A DNA stretch of 64,000 nucleotides from Rhizopus arrhizus (lineage: Eukaryota > Mucoromycota > Mucoromycetes > Mucorales > Rhizopodaceae): positions 186,001-250,000 of the forward strand of contig JAKZZE010000020.1 of NCBI GenBank assembly GCA_024220505.1. The letters are read 5' to 3'. Shown piece by piece: positions 35,921 through 48,127 of the stretch. Under the pieces are notes generated by a model. It was not told the DNA's origin. It searched no databases and saw only the letters and a program-made list of their open reading frames with translations. Within the stretch, counting starts at the first letter, position 1. Each line of letters begins with the position of its first letter. The position numbers and the translations under genes are program-made.

Positions 35921-37326
35921 AAACAATGTCTTATATTCATCTACAGGAGAACTTGCTTCTAGATTGTCACGGAAATTTGATTGTCACTGATTTTGGTTTT
36001 GCCAATCATTTTTCACCTGCCACAGGTGATTTGATGTCCACATCCTGTGGTTCTCCTTGTTATGCTGCCCCTGAACTTGTCATGACAGGTAATTCATATT
36101 CTGGAAAAGCAACCGACATTTGGTCAAGCGGTGTTATTTTATATGCCATGCTCTGTGGTTATTTACCCTTTGATGATGACACAAAAAATCCAAATGATAA
36201 TATCGGTCGACTGTATCGATACATCATGGTCAATAAACCCAAGTATCCCAATCGAATTTCTTTTGAAGCACAAGACATCATTGGGAAAATGCTCGTACCA
36301 GATCCATCGAGTCGGTGTACAATCGAGACTGTCATGGCACATCCTTGGTTACACGAATATGCCAATCTCTTCAAAAAGACCGTGTCAGAGCTCGAGATGG
36401 AAGCAGAGAGGATGAAGGAGATCCTGCTGAAGGGTACCTCGCCTGATTTGATCAAGAATGATTATTGCTCAAGTTACTACAGTAGTCAACATCACAGCAG
36501 TAGCGAATCCAGTTCACCTTCTTCCCTTTCTTATTCTTATACCTGTTTCAATCACACAAAAGATCAATTCTCTCAAGAATCCGTCGCCGTCGTCGAAAAG
36601 CCCAAGAGAGATGAAGGACCAAAGGAAGCGGGTGTGGGCCACAGCACCATCCAACCACCCTCCGACCCTGTCATGAAACCCAAAGAAAACCAGACAGACA
36701 CCATCGCACCTGTCCAAGCAGCCAAAGAGAACAAGGAAAAACCCGCGAGGCCATCCAAAAGATCCGAACCGAAACTATCCCAATCCATCAGCTCATCCCT
36801 TCGAGCCAAACTCTTTCACCGCAAGAGCAAAAAGGACGAGGGCCAAGGAGGCCCGGGACGCGATCAGGTTTTACCCAAACGGACCAAGAGCACCAACCTC
36901 CTCTCTTGGATCAAACACAAGACGCACAAAGACAGGACCCCTCCCACGGACCTCTCTACCAAAACACCATCCACCGACGCATTTTCCACTTGCTCCCAGC
37001 TCAGAACACACACCGGCGACCTGAACCGATCCGCACTCACGTCCAGAGCACCCAGTGAAGTCTTGCTGGAGATCACAAAGATCTTGCGTGTCCTTGGGAT
37101 CGATGTCGAACCTCAGTCAGGCTGCAGGTTACTCTGTACCCGAAAGTCGACCGAGGCCATCTACGGTCATCCCGACCTTGACTCGGGTGAACCGATTCAG
37201 TTCACGATCGAAATCTGTCGATTCGAAAACCTGTCGGGTTTATTCAGCGTGGACATTCAACCCTTGGCAGAGAACGATAAGGCCTATCGATTTATTGGAC
37301 AAAAGATTCTAACTTGCTGCATTTAA
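35201..37326 (+). CDS. KIN4: Kin4-type serine/threonine kinase with C-terminal KA1 domain
   Basis: Exons 35201-35243, 35294-35424, 35470-35553, 35601-35685, 35729-35862 and 35947-37326 sum to 1857 nt (618 aa). Landmarks: GPFLLLKTLGVGEFGKVKMG, VAVKLVKKED, IGIVLEYAEGGELFEYI, NIVHRDLKLENLLLD, TDFGFANHF, SCGSPCYAAPELV and GVILYAMLCGYLPFDDD, the last close to yeast Kin4. After a Ser/Lys-rich linker, the end (SEVLLEITKILRVLGIDVEP through FIGQKILTCC) is a KA1-like membrane-binding domain. Yeast Kin4 guards spindle position and mitotic exit; AMPK-related relatives are alternatives, so the exact orthologue is inferred. The intron at 35863-35946 starts with GC and holds a T11/A36 tract; HRDLKLENLL is only continuous with that GC donor. 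Confidence 0.88.
35872..35918 (+). repeat. Intronic T11-A36 tract
   Basis: Eleven T followed directly by 36 A, a few bases after the GCAAGT donor of a Kin4-type gene intron. The transcript could fold into a U-A hairpin next to the 5' splice site. Run lengths may vary with assembly. Confidence 0.85.
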
Positions 37327-37492
37327 AAAATGTGATTCGAACGACGGATTTCCAGGCTGTGCTTAGCACGCATGAAGAAGAATAAATAAATAAATAAAAA
37401 AAAAGGAGGGTTTTGTTTTTTATTACGTAGATAGATAAAATGTAGATATGAAATGATGTCTTATTGAATGGGTAAATGAAGATGGGGGCGTT

Positions 37493-40400
37493 TTAAAAAG
37501 AGCCACGAAGGATGGATTGTGCTTTCTTTGCTCTTTTAACCAACAGTTCATGACTATCAATCGAGTGATGATCTTCTACTAGATCACAACCAGAGTCCGT
37601 ATCGGCTGGATGCTGATGATCTATAAAGTTACAGAGCTCTGTCAATCTTTCCAAGATATCCTTGGATTCTCTCATCGCCTTCAAGTAAGGGTGACGCAGC
37701 ATCCTTCTCAAGGACAACGCGCTCTCTTTGACAACGTCTTCTATCTCGGCCACGTCCTGATCTTTGAGCTCCATCGCGATCAGCCATGATTCGATACCGA
37801 CAAAGGAAACAGCAAAATCAGCCAGGGAGAGCACGGTGGATTCCAAATCATGACGCTTTTCACTGACGTGCAATTTGGATTGCAACCTGACCAGCTCTGG
37901 ACGAATCGATTCTGCGTTTTTCAACTCGGCCAAGCCTTGGTTTCGCTTCTCGATCTCCTGGCTCTTGAGCAGGACAGAGCCAAGGAGGGTGTGGATCATG
38001 CTCTTCTTGATCAGTTCATCCAACCGGTTCGCATCTGACTTTTGTGCCAGGTTGGATGTCATCGACCGAGGCACGCATCGGATCAGAGCCGCCAACCAAC
38101 GCTCGATCTCATCCGTCTTGTCTTTCCACACACCTTCCAGCACAGCACCCACCGCCGCCAACCAGTAGGCTGATCGTTGCTGGTCTGGGCCTTGATCGGT
38201 CGTCTGTCGGGGTTCGGTCAAGTGGATGAGGTTGACAAATTCAGTCTCGTCCAGATCGTCTTCCGTCTCCCTCAGGCTCTCTTCGTCTTCCTCCTCGTCC
38301 TCGTCTTCTTCACGAGGACCTTGAGAGGCCATGATGGCAATCAGCTGTTGGAATTGAACATGAAGACAGTCCAGTAGGTGAAGGGTGGACAGGATGGCCA
38401 CCGGGACCGTGACAGGCGCACTGTAAGAAATCGACAGCCCGTGTCCCTTGGGACTCAAGCCGGTTTGATTCTGCAAGATCTCGATCGTCTCTGACCAAGC
38501 ACGGGTCTGAGGTATGTGATTGAGCAAGTCTGTTTGCTGATGGGGTTGTAACCAGGTCAAGGAAAGCATCCACTCCTCATTCTCTTCCTCATTCTCTTCC
38601 TTTTTGATGTGCTGCATGGCCAGTCGCCAGAAATAGTTTGAGATCTTGTCTGCCAAGCCGCGTTGAGGGACAGCGACGGCCATCTGGATGGCTGCGGTCG
38701 CATAGGCTCGAGCGTGGATCTGGTACACATGGGCGTCTTCCTCATCCAGGAGATCGACGAGGTTGATCATTCGAAGGCTGGCGTAGATCATGGTCAGACG
38801 AGAGACATAACGACCGAGGCAAAGCGTCTCGTTCAGCTTGATCCATCGAAACGCCTGTGTCCACTCTTCTTCGGTCGACAGATCTTGATACAAGACGTCA
38901 TAACCCATGCTGTGGTGAGAAAACAGACGAACCATCTCTTTCAGCAAGCAAAGGAGGGTCGAGAGCGCGTTGTGTGGTAACAGTCGGTCGGAACGGTTCA
39001 GGATGGCGTACATCTGTCGGCATTTGAGGTCGCCGGGTGTCATGTGTCTTGTCTCTTGGCGGCTCAGAGGATGAGAGCTGAATCGTCTGGCTCGGTTCAC
39101 ACGTTTGAGCTTGAATGAGGTATCGAACAGATAGGATCGAATGAGGGGATAGACGAGCTGTAAGATAAAGACGATAAATAGACAGGTTCTTATCGCCGTC
39201 CTACTTTACATGTTAGTTTCTGTTTGCAATCAACATCCGTCATCTTACCAAGTACTGTCGAATTGAAAGAGAGAGGCAAGAAAAGAAGGTGCAGAGGGAG
39301 AGCTGAGATTCTGCTGGTTATTCAAAGCATCATGCGTGCGAGAGACATGATGATGTTCTGAAGTGTTTTTCGGGCCAGTCGTCAAGGGGGATGTGGAAAA
39401 GAACGTGATGGCCATAAACATGGCCATGAACACACGACTCGTCACAGCAGGAGGCGTGAGAGGATCAGGGGAGGAAGAAGAAGACTCGTATTCATCCATG
39501 CCCTCAGGATGGGTTCGATTGTATCTCGCCCGCTTTCGATTCGCAGCCTTACGCTGCTGTTCTTGCTGCTTTTGAAACTCACGTTCGAGCAGTTGCTGTC
39601 GGTGTAGTTCCCTTTCTCTTTGTTTCTTTTGTAGATGATAGCGTTGGAGGATATCAGGACCGCCGGGCAACTGGCTGAGGATTCTTTGCAAGATCTCGTT
39701 CTCTTGCTTGACATCCTCACCCGTCTTTTTGAGGTGGTTGATGTACTCTGTCGCCTTTCGCAAGATGGTCGCCTTGTTCAACTTGGTCGCGACCGCGACG
39801 CCGTCCAGGTATTCTTCACCGTCTTCACCATCGTCTTCTTCGTCGTTCTTTCTCTTCCGGCTATTGTCCTTCACTTTGGCATACAGCAAAGCGGGCACTG
39901 CGTTCTTGAGCTCGGCAATACGGTCGTTGATATTATTGCGGTATCGACGTTCGATCGCGTTGTGTGCCGTCTTCTTCTGCTGACGTCCTCCACTTGCGGT
40001 GCTTGGAGAAGACGAAGGGTTGAAGAGGTTGTTGTGGCTGACGGTGTTGATTGAATTGATTTGCTTTAGACGTTGAATGGGTACTTTGCCTAGTTTGAAA
40101 TGTAAATAGGAAACCATTTGTTATTCATGTCCTGTTTACCTTGTTCTAAATTTGTCCAATTCAAGAAATCAATGCTGTCATTAGGAGGAGTCACAATCGG
40201 TGTTGAGGAAGTGTTCATACTTGGAGTGGTGGTATTGGTTAATTTCGGAGATTGATTACTGGTCGTGCTTGCTGCATTTGGATCATCGTTAGGTAAGTTG
40301 TCTTGTTGAACAACAGGAGGTGAATAAGGTAATGACTCTGGAGTTTCATACTCTTGCTTTATCACATGGCTATCCACTGTCGATTTCTTTAGATAGTTTT

Positions 40401-40692
40401 GCTGAGTTGGTATTATTTCATTCAAAGGCGCATAAAGTAAAGAAGGGTCATTAAAAGTATTGTTCATCAACATGGGTTGGTTCATCAAGAGCTGATTGCT
40501 ATTGTCTGTGTCTAATGATAAATATTTATCAAAATCTTGCCATGATTCTTGTTGTTGAAGAGCAGCTTGTGCTTGTTGTTGTAATTCAAAATCAAATTGT
40601 GAAAGTGAGAAATAAGGATCCTCTTCATTCAAAGCAGTATCATTATTATTGTCTGCTAAAAAATTAACTGGAAAAGGTGCAAAGGTTTCCAT
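37493..40692 (-). CDS. sre1: Sterol regulatory element-binding protein (SREBP), full-length with two membrane spans
   Basis: Exons 40692-40140, 40089-39249 and 39200-37493 total 3102 nt (1033 aa). The N-terminus is acidic and Gln-rich (transactivation). A bHLH region at about residues 225-315 has HNAIERRYRNNINDRI; the Tyr replacing Arg in the basic helix is the SREBP hallmark. A leucine-zipper-like and Gln/Arg-rich stretch follows. Two hydrophobic spans lie near 402-420 (VFMAMFMAITFF) and 468-488 (RTCLFIVFILQLVYPLI), separated by a 45-residue lumenal loop. The ~540-aa C-terminal part corresponds to the Scap-binding regulatory domain. In other fungi and animals, low sterol or oxygen releases the N-terminal factor by proteolysis to activate sterol and hypoxia genes. 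No RxxL site-1 protease motif is obvious in the loop. Confidence 0.92.
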
Positions 40693-41273
40693 GATTTTTA
40701 AAAATAAAAAGAAAGAAAGAAAAATAAAAAAAAATTCAAGTTCCTTTTTTCTTATTTGTTACTCTTCATTACTTTATTTAGGAATCAACTTGGCTTTTTC
40801 ACCCCCGCAGCTATTTTTTTCATGATTAAAGTGGCCTGATTTTTTCTCTCGTTTTTTAAGTGTATTTATTTCTCAATATAGACGAACCCTTAATTGGTGT
40901 ACGCTGAATTTTTTAAAACCATCTTAAGTACCTTCCATTTCCTTCTTTTTCTTATTATAGTTACATTGGACATGATTGGCATATATAAAATATGAATTGA
41001 TTCATGCTGAATGTGTAACTCAAGTTGAATGTTCAAAAATAACCTTTAGCCGCTTCAAAACAAACCTCACCTTAATTGACTCATTTTTCAGGATAGTCTT
41101 GTACGATTGTGGCGTACACTGTTTCCGTGTTTATCCCTACGCCTGCCTATCGGGTCGGAAGAAAAAGAAGGTGGTGTCAAAAGACTTTATACAGAATCAG
41201 TTTATGTGTTTAATCAATAAATATAAATACAAAAGAAATAGGGAGGGAGGAGTCTAAAGTATATATGTACAAA
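40693..41273. other. Intergenic region between SREBP start and SulP stop
   Basis: About 580 bp. It contains the SREBP promoter side (A-rich leader at 40694-40735) and the 3' end of the SulP gene. The small plus-strand ORF 40976-41257 has no recognisable domain. Confidence 0.4.
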
Positions 41274-43715
41274 TTAATGGCCCATGTCTCTATCAGATAT
41301 CACACTGATCGTCTCTGATTCCACTTCTTCTTGCTCATCCAATACTTTTTGCGCCAGAGCAGACTTGACAGCGAGATGAACAGACGAAAAGAGATAGGGA
41401 AAGGCATCTTGAACAAATGTCACATCATTCGTATCCTGGGGCCTGGATGAAGAAGAGTGACCTTGGATAGCCAGTGAAGCGCTCGTGCGGCTCTCGGAAC
41501 TCTTCAAGAATTTCAAGGACATGAAACTTTGCTTGTTGCCATCCACCTGCTCAATCACCGCTTCCTCAAAGCCCTTGCCGTCTTGCTTTTGTGTGCTATT
41601 TTGACTTTCAGAACTAGAGTAGGTGGCCGAAAGGTCCGATAGGAATTTTCCAGGCAACCTGGCGTCGCGACGTTGGCTACCAAAGCCAGCGAACAGCAGA
41701 CATTTACGGACGGCAGGAGAGTAACCGGGAATGATGTACCAGCGAACCCGATGGCCACTGTACCTCTCGATCGAGACAGCGGTGTCCATCAGGTATTCCA
41801 TGCCAGTGTAATCCATCTGATGAACACCCGAGAGGTCAAGGACGATGGCCCGAAGCACCGGTCTTGGATCTTCTGCGATCGATCTTGAACTGTTCCAAGG
41901 TCGATCTCCTACTTTCTTTGCCATCGGTTTACCCTGTCCGGTGGTCTGTTTGACTTGATCTGTCAATTTCTCAAACAGAAAGGATGCGTTCTGAAAGAGG
42001 ATATTTTCCTGTGGTTGAAAGCAAATCAGGGATGGATCGATGGGTCCCAAGTGGGGGTGAAGGACAGGATGATCCATCGGGAAATAGGTGCCATCGTCGT
42101 CTGCTGCACGGGCTGTTAAACTTCCCAAAAAGGCATATTTGGGTTGAGCGGTCTGATAGAGCTGAAACACGAGGGAGATGGCCACGGGTACATAGACACT
42201 GATGTCAATTCGGGTGAAGAGAGAGATGATGTAGGCCGAAGCAAACACCAAGAGTTCCATCGGGTGCAGGTCCCAAAATTTTTTCCAAACGGAGGGACCA
42301 GAGATGAGATCAGAGACGGCATGCGCAATGATGGCCGCCAGAGAAGCATTTGGAATGTAGGTGAATGCGGGGGTAAAGACATAGATACACAAGATCACAA
42401 TAGCTCCGACAAAGAAACTCGTCAGGGGCGTACGGGTACCTGACTTGGACATGACCGCCGTACGTGAAAAGGCACCCGTGCCAGGATAGGCACCAAAGAA
42501 AGAGCCAAAGATGTTGGCCAGGCCGATGGTGAACACCTCTTGACTCATGTCTACCTTATAATCGGATATTTTGCCTAGACTAGAAGAGATCGCACCGTGT
42601 TCCATCACGAGCAGGACGACGATACCGATCAGGTCCGTGCCAAGGTAACCCACAAGATCCATCTTGATCGTCGGTGGACCGATGTGTCCAAATCCTGCAG
42701 GCACGTTGCCAATGATCTGGAAGGGGCTCGTTTCAAACTGACCAAAGCGGTGAATCATGAAGCAGATCAACGTGCTGAACACGAGGACAATGATGCTTCG
42801 GCTCGTATTAAAGAAAAAGATCAAACGAGCGTGCTGTGGGTATCGACGCATCAGGTGTTGCGATAGGTACTTTATGGCATAAAGATAAACTAACGACGTC
42901 AAACCAAAGGCAGCATTGACCGTGGTTCGGTTCAAGTTGGCCAGTGTCTTTCCAAAGACAAGGTAAGGAGCCTCAGAGGTGTTGATACCAGTGATCCCAA
43001 AGATTTTACTGAATTGGTTGATGATGATCGTTAAGCCACTGCCAGCCATAAACCCAGCAACCGCCGGCTGACAAATAAAATGAAAGAGTGAACCAAGACG
43101 CAGTAATCCAATCGCTAAGGTGATAAAACCGGAAAAGAGGGCAAGTAATGTGGCTACATCTGACATTGTCCACTCTCCAGAAAGGTATTGTGGTGTGTTT
43201 ACAAATTTTGTTATTATTTGACCCACAAGTAAAGATATGATGGCACTCGTTCCTGTGAAACCAAAAAAAAAAAAAGAAACATTGATCAGTTTCAATTTCT
43301 TATTTTTCTTTTCTAATTTTTTTTTTTTTTTTAAAAAAAATTTACCTATGCTTATATCTTTTGAAGTGCCAAATAAGGGATACACAACAACACCAATAAA
43401 ACTAGTATAAAGTCCATACACAGCTGGAAGATTTGCAATTTTAGCTATAAAAAAAAAAAAAAAGTTTAGTCATCAAATGAATCTTCAAAATTTCATTTTA
43501 CCATAAGCCAAACTTTGTGGAATGACAAGTGTTCCAACAGTGATGGCAGCTGTCAAGTCACCAAAAAACCAAATCCAATTGTATTTTGGTAACCAGTGAA
43601 CGATTGGAAACATGTTTTGAAAGTAAAGTCTAGCTTGATGAGGCAATTTTTGGGTGAAATTTTTGAATTGATCAGTGTACCTTGGTGGTAACATATCAAC
43701 ATAGAGGATTGTCAT
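41274..43715 (-). CDS. SulP-family sulfate permease with STAS domain
   Basis: Exons 43715-43502, 43444-43346 and 43252-41274 give 2292 nt (763 aa). The start reads YVDMLPPRYTDQF, then the SulP signature region GDLTAAITVGTLVIPQSLAYAKIANLP across the first intron; only pieces are cited here. Roughly twelve membrane spans follow, including AVAGFMAGSGLTIIINQ, GLANIFGSFFGAYPGTGAFS and RTAVMSKSGTRTPL, typical of Sul1/Sul2 transporters. The C-terminal STAS domain has AIVLDLSGVHQMDYTGMEYL. The STAS core is followed by a Ser-rich acidic extension. Family members import sulfate with protons at the plasma membrane to feed Met/Cys synthesis. The second intron (43253-43345) contains long A and T runs. Confidence 0.93.
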
Positions 43716-46217
43716 GTTGATTTATATATAAAAAAAGAGAAATAAATTAAACAAAGGAAGAAAGGTGATCGATTGAGGATAGGATAAGGGAAAAAAAAAA
43801 GAGAGAAAAAAAAAAAGGACTTTTTATGCTGCTTAAATAATGATATAAGCCTTTTACTTCCTCACCAACTAAAATACTATTTTTTAACCCAGACAATGAA
43901 TAAGAGAGTAGTCATTGAAGTGATTAATAAAGCAAGGAACACTTTAGATCAAAAGTATTGATCACTGGTTGTTTACTTCACATCTGTCAAAAAGTAGTAG
44001 TAAACATACAGAAAGTAGGTTACACTTTTAATAAAGACACATGATAGCATTTCTGTAAAGCTGATTTCGAAATTTCATTTTTTTTTTGGAGGTAAAACGA
44101 TAACAAAGAAGGCTTGTTATCATACACAATTAGTTTGATTTTCACAAGATGACATCAACTTGCTGTTTTTTGTATTTCTTTTTTTAATGCTCTCATCCTT
44201 CTTACATTTTACTTTATCAAGCTACGTGACATAATTAAACAAAGAGGAATGCTCAACATACAATTAAGAATAAATTACAAAAAAGGGAAAATACATATTC
44301 ACGCTCATTCATAAACATATTTTTGTCTTAAACTAGCAAAAAAAAAAAAAATTTATAGATCAAAAAAAATTTTTTTTTCATTGTTATACAATTTCAAATA
44401 ATTTATCCCTACTGCAAGTTAATTTCTCCCAAAGCATATCGAGTAAAGGGCATTTCGGTATTATTTTATGATCCAATCGGCACTACAGCAAGGGATTTCA
44501 ATAGGTAGCACAAGGAGAAGGACTAAGCTCCCAATCAAAAAGCAATCCATTTGGCAGCATAAAATAGGGAGAATGAAGCCCAGGATTCAATAAAAGATAT
44601 ATGATTTTCCTTGCAAGCAAAAGAAGAACGAACGCCAAGACATTTTTCCTTTATGAAAAAAAAAAGGTTTATGATTTAAAACAATCTTTTGTTAAACTAT
44701 AGACAGTTAACATCACGAATTTGTAAAGTGGATTCATTGTCACAATTTCAAAGCCAAGAATATGATTTTTATATTAAAAATTTTTTATGAAAGGCTCAAG
44801 GCCGAATTTTATTAAAAATTAAGCAGTGTCTAGACAAAAGATTTGAATACATTCAATTTTTGAACAGTCTTTCTTTCCCTTTGAAAATTAGTTTGTACGT
44901 CTCTTCAATGTCTTTGATAACAAATCAAGCAGAAAATGAACACTTTTAAAATGAATAATGTTAATTTATCTCTGCAAGTTTCCCAATTATACTTTGTTAT
45001 CGAATCCTCACAGTCAAATTAAAAATAAACTCTATTTTCATGATGGGATAAGCACACTAATCGGTGTCTTTATGAAACTTACAGTGAATTAATAAGCTGC
45101 TGCTAGTAGCAATCTTTTTAGTTGAAAGGTAATGTTTGACTGTGGGTAGATTGAGGGTATCTGCTATTTCTAAAGTCTTTGGTGAATCAATAGAGTATTG
45201 TACCATTGGGACATGAAAATAGCATGAGAAAAGCACACAAGATCAGGTATCAAAGTTGTTGGTCCTACAATAAAGAGTGTATAAACATGTGCTACAACCA
45301 GAGTTATTTTAAATGTTATGATTAGATTGTCCAATTTGATTCTTTTTAAAAAGGATTTCAGGAAAAAGGCTCCTTTCTTTTTTAGTTGTTACTATAAAAA
45401 GAAGGCTGTTTGGATTGATAGGCTGTAAGGATACGCTTTTGTTGCCAACGTCGTATTGAATCATATCATAACCAGTTGGAGTCATATTATTTTGGTCACA
45501 TTAGAGATACTTTTGTTAAAATGATTATATTCTTTAACAAATTGTATCATTGATCATTAACAATGTGTTGTACGTGTTTGATTCAGTACAATAAGCATGC
45601 TTTTAACTAGAATATGTGTTGATATTGACAAACAGTTGAGATGGTTACTAAGAACACAAATAACACAAGTTGTTTGCTTTTAGTGCTCTTTTGAAATGAC
45701 CTTTTAGGAATGATTCATTTTCTGACTCAACTCTCATTTATACCATTAACCATCTTTCTAATTCATTCTTTGAAACACATAACCAAACTTGCAGAACTAT
45801 CTTGGTCTTTTTTTAACTTTTAATTCTTCAGCTTCTTTTTTTTTTTTTTCCCAAACGCAACGTTCTGTTACACGCTTCAAATGAACTAAGCTAAAGATCA
45901 CAGACTGCTTTCTTAATATGTATTCTTTTGATCAAAACAATCACAAAGTGCGTTTGATTTCCGCATTTTGCCCTCAAAAATAAAATAAAAAGATATCGAT
46001 CTTTCAGCGATAGAGGGGAACAAGCTTTCCAAAAAAAAATACACTTTTTTAAAACATGAATAAGTATGAATACTTACACCACAAATAAAATAATAACACT
46101 GTTAAATTTCTTTTTTTTTTCAAAATTCAAAAAGGTGCAATACAGAGCATTTTAATTTTTTAAAGTTATTCAAAACGTTGATATTTTGATGTTACCAATG
46201 ATTGACAATGTTGAAAA
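43716..46217. other. 2.5 kb region with no recognisable gene
   Basis: Very AT-rich with short homopolymers. I see neither long frames nor recognisable transposon domains. It separates the second host block from the accessory block that fills the rest of the window. Confidence 0.5.
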
Positions 46218-47566
46218 TCACCAGTGATTTGCGATGAGTATATCTTTTACATCTGTCATATTTGCCGGGACAACGCACTTGAATATCTTTTTAGATATAT
46301 ATAACTTGGAGGAGCAAAGCTCTAACGACCATAAATGTAGCATGTCGTCTAATAAAATTGTTTAGATTGCGTTTGAGTGATTATTGTCTTTGAAGAAAAA
46401 AATGTGGGTAGAAGGCACTTACGTCTTGCATGAAGAAATGGAATCCTTAATTGAAGACCTGTGTCCTCTCTCGACCCAAAGTATTTTTTAAATGCAGCAT
46501 TAAAGATGGTCAAGGCTCCAAACGTACATTTAATGTGGTCGTATCCATATTTTGAGTTGTCGTCAAGCATGAACTTTCCAGATGTTTCGAGGATTGATAT
46601 CTCATTGTTATCATCGTCTAAGACACATGCGTCTGCTTTATATTCTTCAGTTGATGACTTCAATTTATATTCGGTAGGCATGAACGACAAGTCAGAGCAA
46701 GAGATCGAATCAACAGCAACTTCCATTGCTGGCCAGATAAGAAGCCGATTAAAATTGCATTCACTTATTTTTAATCGTTCGTAGAGGTTTGGCTTTTTAA
46801 ACAATAGTATACAGAAACGGAAAAAGCTTTCAACAAAATCTACGTCACGACTACCAAGACCTTTTTTTTCTTCATAAGAGTTTATGGTGATCTCTTCTAC
46901 TTGCTTCCAATGTTTGTTGCTTTCCATACTTTTAAACACCAAAGTGCTGTACTTTTTGCAAGTAACAAAAGGACTTGGTATGACTTGTATGGAGATCCTA
47001 TCATTGCTAAACCCGATATGCTCGTAGAGCTCCAAAGGGATACTCGGGTTGCATCTTATTGAATATCCACACTTAATTATGTGGTATTTTTCCATGCTGT
47101 ATTTGTGGTAACCACTATACTCTTCAAGATATTGGCGCCAGGCTTCCCAAATATCATCTTCAGAATCCATCATCCAAGAAGTAGATCTTTGGGTATGATT
47201 AGCCTAAAAGAATCGTTAAACAAGGCAAGCGTATATAGCATTACTCATATATCCTTACCTTTTGCTTCTTGTTACTTTCGATTATGGGTATACTATTGTT
47301 GTTGACAGTGAAATTGCCTTTGTTTGTGCCAATGACAATATTGCCAACTGTTTTGTATACAGGTTGCTTACCCTTTCTTTTAACCTGTAAGACAGCAAGA
47401 AAAAATTTGTGTAAGCTTCTATTATAATGCAACAAAGGTTAATCAAGTATATTTCAAATGAACAATAAAATTGGATAAATACCTTCATGCCCCAAAAGGA
47501 TTTTAAAAAGTTGGAAAGTGATTTCAATTTGTCTTCAATTGAATAACTATCATACTCTCCAACCAT
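46218..47566 (-). CDS. Lineage-specific protein with ADx..E-I-x-L-E-T-x-G motif (copy A)
   Basis: Four exons, 47566-47483, 47384-47259, 47203-46423 and 46348-46218, join to 1122 nt (373 aa) ending at TGA. Key blocks are SWMMDSEDDIWEAWRQYLEE near the start of exon 3, LLIWPAMEVAV, then YKADACVLD followed nine residues later by EISILETSGKF, then HIKCTFGALTIFNAAFKKYF, and in the last exon MLHLWSLELCSSKLYI. The Asp-hairpin-Glu spacing and hydrophobic strands could be a restriction-endonuclease-like fold, but no Lys is placed as in classical E-x-K, so nuclease activity is only a hypothesis. I associate the family with Mucorales; it is not a named domain to my knowledge. The neighbouring decayed copy B shares motif and exon layout. 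Confidence 0.65.
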
Positions 47567-47584
47567 AATTCAAAGGTTGGGCCC

Positions 47585-48127
47585 TTTGGTTCAAACCCTC
47601 AAACTCCAAAGATAGACCGTTTCTCCTAAAATAATTGGATGAGAGGAGGGACAAGAAAGCTAAAGTAGACAGATAAAGTTTGTGTCTTACCTGCAGCATG
47701 TACAAAAAAAAACTTTGCATTTTTGAAATGCTTCGATGCTGGCCAAAGAAAATTCATCGGCTATGTTTTTCAACATGACTAGGGCTCCAAAGAGACCTTT
47801 ATGATAATCAAATGAGACTTTCGACTTGTCAGTGTTCCCAAAACTGCCCAAAGTTTCCAAAAGAAGAATTTCTATTTTTTTGAGCCGTATAACTTAATCA
47901 TTCTATCGGCAAGATAGTTATGATTATCTTCTTTATACAACTCGGTATTTTCAAGCTGTTTATGCATTGACACTAATGGTGCTTCACCATTTCTAAATCC
48001 TGCTTTAGACCAAGCTATACTTTCTGATAAAAAATCAGCTACTGCTTCGATAAATGGATAAAGTAAAAGCGAATTAAAGATGGATTCACCATGTTTGAGA
48101 TCAACATTGCTAGTATGAAGTCTATAG
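47585..48127 (-). pseudogene. Decayed paralogue (copy B) of the lineage-specific gene
   Basis: The exon 48127-47691 carries HGESIFNSLLLYPFIEAVAD, NYLADRMIKLYGSKK and, after a one-base slip in a seven-A run, IEILLLETLGSFGN and FDYHKGLFGALVMLKNIADE. These align block for block with copy A (LLIWPAMEVAV, YKADACVLD, EISILETSGKF, HIKCTFGALTIF). The next intron (47626-47690) and the last exon (ETVYLWSLRV, then TGA) also match copy A's exon arrangement, although the product is cut short. Upstream exons were not found. The two copies are in tandem on the same strand. Confidence 0.6.

Noticed and set aside
37850..38980. Several plus-strand ORFs inside the SREBP C-terminal exon
   Set aside because: Shadows of the 1.7-kb coding exon; no domain or splice support.
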